A DNA stretch of 63,273 nt, from NCBI GenBank assembly GCA_019683805.1, contig JADGHQ010000007.1, positions 1 through 63,273 on the forward strand, in the 5' to 3' direction. This DNA comes from Thermoleophilaceae bacterium (GTDB lineage: Bacteria > Actinomycetota > Thermoleophilia > Solirubrobacterales > Thermoleophilaceae). A program made the translations under genes and the position numbers. Positions within the stretch are counted from its first letter, which is position 1. Each line of letters opens with the position of its first letter. Shown here piece by piece: positions 61,258-63,273 of this stretch. The notes under the pieces are model-generated. The model made no database searches, was not told the DNA's origin, and saw only the letters and a list, made by a program, of their open reading frames with translations.

Positions 61258-62334
61258 TCAGCGGACGCTCGCCCGCGCGCTCGCGCGGCGCTGAGCCGCG
61301 CGCTTTGCGGCGCGTGCGTCGCTCTTGGCGATCGCGTCGAACTCGTCGAGGGAGCGCCCCGAGCCGACGGCCACGCACGTGAGGGGCGAGTCCGCCAGGT
61401 TGGCGGGCATGCCCGTCTCCCGGCGGATGCGCTCGTCGAACCCCTCGAGCAGGACGCCGCCGCCCGCGAGCAGGATGCCGCGATCGGCGATGTCGGCCGC
61501 GAGCTCGGGCGGCGTCTCCTCCAGCGTGTCCTTGACAGCGTCGACGATGTCCTGGAGCGGCTCGGCTATGGCCTCCCGGACCTCCTCGGAGCTGAGCATC
61601 ACCTGCTTGGGGAGGCCCGACAACAGGTCGCGTCCGCGCACCTCCATCTCCGACTCGCGCTCGAGGGAGCAGGCCGACCCGATCTCGAGCTTGATGTCCT
61701 CGGCGGTCCGCTCGCCCATCGCGATCCCGTGCTTGCGCTTGACGTACGCGGCGATCGCCTCGTCGAGCTCGTACCCGCCCGTGCGGACCGAGCGCGAGCA
61801 GACGATGCCGCCGAGCGAGATGACCGCCACCTCGCTCGTGCCGCCGCCCACGTCGACGACCATGTTCCCCACCGGCTCGTCGATCGCGATGCCCGCGCCT
61901 ATCGCGGCCGCGATCGGCTCCTCGATCAGGTGGACCTGGCGCGCGCCGGCCGACAACGAGGCCTCGATCACCGCGCGCTTCTCGACGTCGGTGACGCCGC
62001 TCGGCGCGCACATCACGAGCCGCGGCCGCGACATGCGCCGCTGGTCGATCTTGCGCATGAAGTAGCGGAGCATCTTCTCGGTCACGTCGAAGTCGGCGAT
62101 CACGCCGTGGCGGAGCGGGCGAATCGCCGAGATCGAGGCGGGCGTGCGGCCGATCATGCGGCGCGCCTCCTCGCCCACGGCGTGCACCTCGCCGGTCTGG
62201 GAGTCGATCGCGACGACCGACGGCTCCGACACGACGATGCCGCGGCCGCGCACGTACACGAGCGTGTTCGCGGTGCCGAGGTCGATGGCGATGTCGCGCG
62301 CGCCGAAGCCGGCGAAGGGAAAGAGGCGGGCCAT
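61258..62334 (-). CDS. mreB: Rod-shape-determining actin homologue MreB
   Basis: This 358-residue actin-like ATPase guides cell-wall synthesis. The ATP-binding motifs are DIAIDLGTANTLVYV (phosphate 1), VVDVGGGTSEVAVISLGG (phosphate 2) and ILLAGGGVLLEGFDERI (adenosine), with EPIAAAIGAG between. The C-terminal tail is Arg/Ala-rich. It follows the divIVA-like gene by 11 nt. No mreC, mreD or pbp gene follows. Confidence 0.95.
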   Translation of the reverse strand: MARLFPFAGFGARDIAIDLGTANTLVYVRGRGIVVSEPSVVAIDSQTGEVHAVGEEARRMIGRTPASISAIRPLRHGVIADFDVTEKMLRYFMRKIDQRRMSRPRLVMCAPSGVTDVEKRAVIEASLSAGARQVHLIEEPIAAAIGAGIAIDEPVGNMVVDVGGGTSEVAVISLGGIVCSRSVRTGGYELDEAIAAYVKRKHGIAMGERTAEDIKLEIGSACSLERESEMEVRGRDLLSGLPKQVMLSSEEVREAIAEPLQDIVDAVKDTLEETPPELAADIADRGILLAGGGVLLEGFDERIRRETGMPANLADSPLTCVAVGSGRSLDEFDAIAKSDARAAKRAAQRRASARASVR

Positions 62335-62345
62335 GGCGCGCGGGC

Positions 62346-62987
62346 CTACCAGGCCCGGTCGGGGGTCTCGCCTTCGTCGTCGCCGTCGTCCCGGTCGAGG
62401 CGGGCGGTCGGGTCGTCGTCCGCCTGCGGCGGCCCGGCGGCAGTGGGCGGCGCGCCGGCGGGCGCCGCGGGGAACCTGCGGCTCGCCTCGTCGGCGATCT
62501 CCATGAGGCGGTCGGCGAGCTGCCGGATGTCCTCGAGCAGCCGCTCCCGCTCCTGCCAGATCGACTCGACCTCGGCGTCGAGGTGGGCCACGCGGCGCTG
62601 GGAGTCGGCCCGGATCTCGATCGCGTCCCGCTCGGCCTGGCGAATCAGTTCGTCCGCCCTCGCGTCGGCGGCGGCGGTGATCCGCTCCGCGGACTCGTTC
62701 GCCTGCTCGAGGACCCCGCGCGTCTGCTCACCCACCTGCTCGAGCGCGTGCCTGATGGCCGACTGCGGCGTGCGGCTCACCTCGAGCTCCGCGATCACGC
62801 GGTTGACGCGTCGCACGTAGGCGTCCACCTGGTCGCGGTCGTAGCCCCGCAGGCCGACCGGGAAGCTCACGTCCCGCAGGCGCGCCAGCTCCTCGGCCCG
62901 TACCGGCGGCGCGGGCGGCGCTCCCTCGAGCGGCGCCGGGCCTTCGCCCTCCCGGTCGGGCCGCTGGCCCTGATCCTCCGCGCCCAT
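62346..62987 (-). CDS. DivIVA-domain protein
   Basis: This 213-residue protein has a DivIVA/GpsB-like N-terminal domain VSFPVGLRGYDRDQVDAYVRRVNRVIAELE (about 39-68) preceded by a Pro/Glu-rich segment, and a long coiled coil (about 95-165) with an acidic, Pro/Ala-rich tail. DivIVA proteins mark poles and septa. ATG 62987 is the only good start. It is cotranscribed with mreB, a neat cell-shape pair. Confidence 0.87.
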   Translation of the reverse strand: MGAEDQGQRPDREGEGPAPLEGAPPAPPVRAEELARLRDVSFPVGLRGYDRDQVDAYVRRVNRVIAELEVSRTPQSAIRHALEQVGEQTRGVLEQANESAERITAAADARADELIRQAERDAIEIRADSQRRVAHLDAEVESIWQERERLLEDIRQLADRLMEIADEASRRFPAAPAGAPPTAAGPPQADDDPTARLDRDDGDDEGETPDRAW

Positions 62988-63086
62988 GACCCGAGTCTTG
63001 CAAACGCCGCCCGAAAACACCGGCCGGGGCCCGCAGGCGGCCCGGGAGGACGCTCTCGGATCGAGCGGCTACCCTTCACTCCCGCT

Positions 63087-63160
<74 letters not shown>

Positions 63161-63193
63161 CTCCCGAGAATCCTTACGGCGGGATTTCCGGTT

Positions 63194-63225
63194 CGCGGCA
63201 CCGTACAGGACTCATCTGTGCCGCG
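63194..63225. repeat. Inverted repeat after tRNA-Arg
   Basis: CGCGGCAC (63194-63201) and GTGCCGCG (63218-63225) form an 8-bp stem with a 16-nt loop, 34 nt past the tRNA. The last 110 bases are less GC-rich than the rest and hold no clear gene before the window ends. Confidence 0.45.
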
Positions 63226-63273
63226 AGGCGGCAAGAACAGGCGAGCCGTAGCGTCTCGCTCGTCTGGCACGTC

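Overview
The window is a stretch of very GC-rich chromosome (roughly 70-75% G+C by eye) packed with housekeeping genes. It looks like an actinobacterial chromosome, most likely of the Thermoleophilia/Solirubrobacterales type. The reasons are the fused E2-E1 2-oxoglutarate dehydrogenase, the many GTG/TTG starts, the leaderless promoters, ThyX in place of ThyA, and an mreB-divIVA pair. The lineage is inferred from gene content and style; no tree was made. I see no CRISPR array, prophage, insertion sequence or rRNA.

Layout, left to right. 1-2.7 kb: phosphate module (pstC start, pstS, a divergent OmpR/PhoB-type regulator, a PhoU-like DUF47 protein) around a five-unit, 11-bp direct-repeat array that looks like a Pho box. 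2.8-5.2 kb: PHP phosphatase, tRNA-Asp, ferritin, short-chain dehydrogenase. 5.2-12.2 kb: a 1,424-residue 2-oxoglutarate dehydrogenase that keeps two lipoyl domains on the same chain as E2 and E1, divergent from an FAD-linked oxidase/metallo-hydrolase pair. 12.2-17.4 kb: metF, two unknown small proteins, moaA, citrate synthase, two small membrane proteins and an HTH regulator. 17.4-25.6 kb: PfkB kinase, quinone oxidoreductase, DEAD-box helicase, cyclophilin, OsmC, a HAD/phosphotransferase pair, RpiB, an unusual Fpg/Nei glycosylase and a Bcp peroxiredoxin. 25.7-31.2 kb: small membrane and CBS proteins, a wrecked cation-efflux gene and an orphan TrpB2. 31.3-39.3 kb: acs-rpe-thyX, proline catabolism (ProDH and P5C dehydrogenase) and a twice-frameshifted dihydrofolate-reductase-like gene. 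39.4-54.3 kb: a complete, uninterrupted nuoA-N operon on the minus strand. 54.3-63.2 kb: flavin reductase, anti-sigma kinase, lipoprotein cytochrome c, serS with two tRNA-Ser genes, a primary-type sigma factor, a TIM-barrel endonuclease IV-like protein, mreB, a DivIVA-like protein and tRNA-Arg.

Together the genes describe an aerobic, respiring heterotroph. Citrate synthase, 2-oxoglutarate dehydrogenase, acetyl-CoA synthetase and proline oxidation feed NADH and electrons into complex I. Ferritin, Bcp and OsmC handle iron and peroxides, and the phosphate regulon is locally wired.

Two features run through the whole window. First, many operon-leading genes have a TANNNT -10 hexamer only 6-11 nt before the start codon and no Shine-Dalgarno, which implies leaderless mRNAs; this was used to choose several starts. 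Second, genes within operons are typically joined by ATGA, GTGA or TTGA stop/start overlaps. The most unusual items are the lipoyl-bearing fused 2-oxoglutarate dehydrogenase, the Pho-type repeat array overlapping the regulator's own -35, the Fpg-like protein lacking one zinc cysteine, the HAD/phosphotransferase pair that mirrors the front of mammalian ACAD10, and a large composite stem-loop between convergent genes near 61.1 kb. I found no clearly new multi-gene system.
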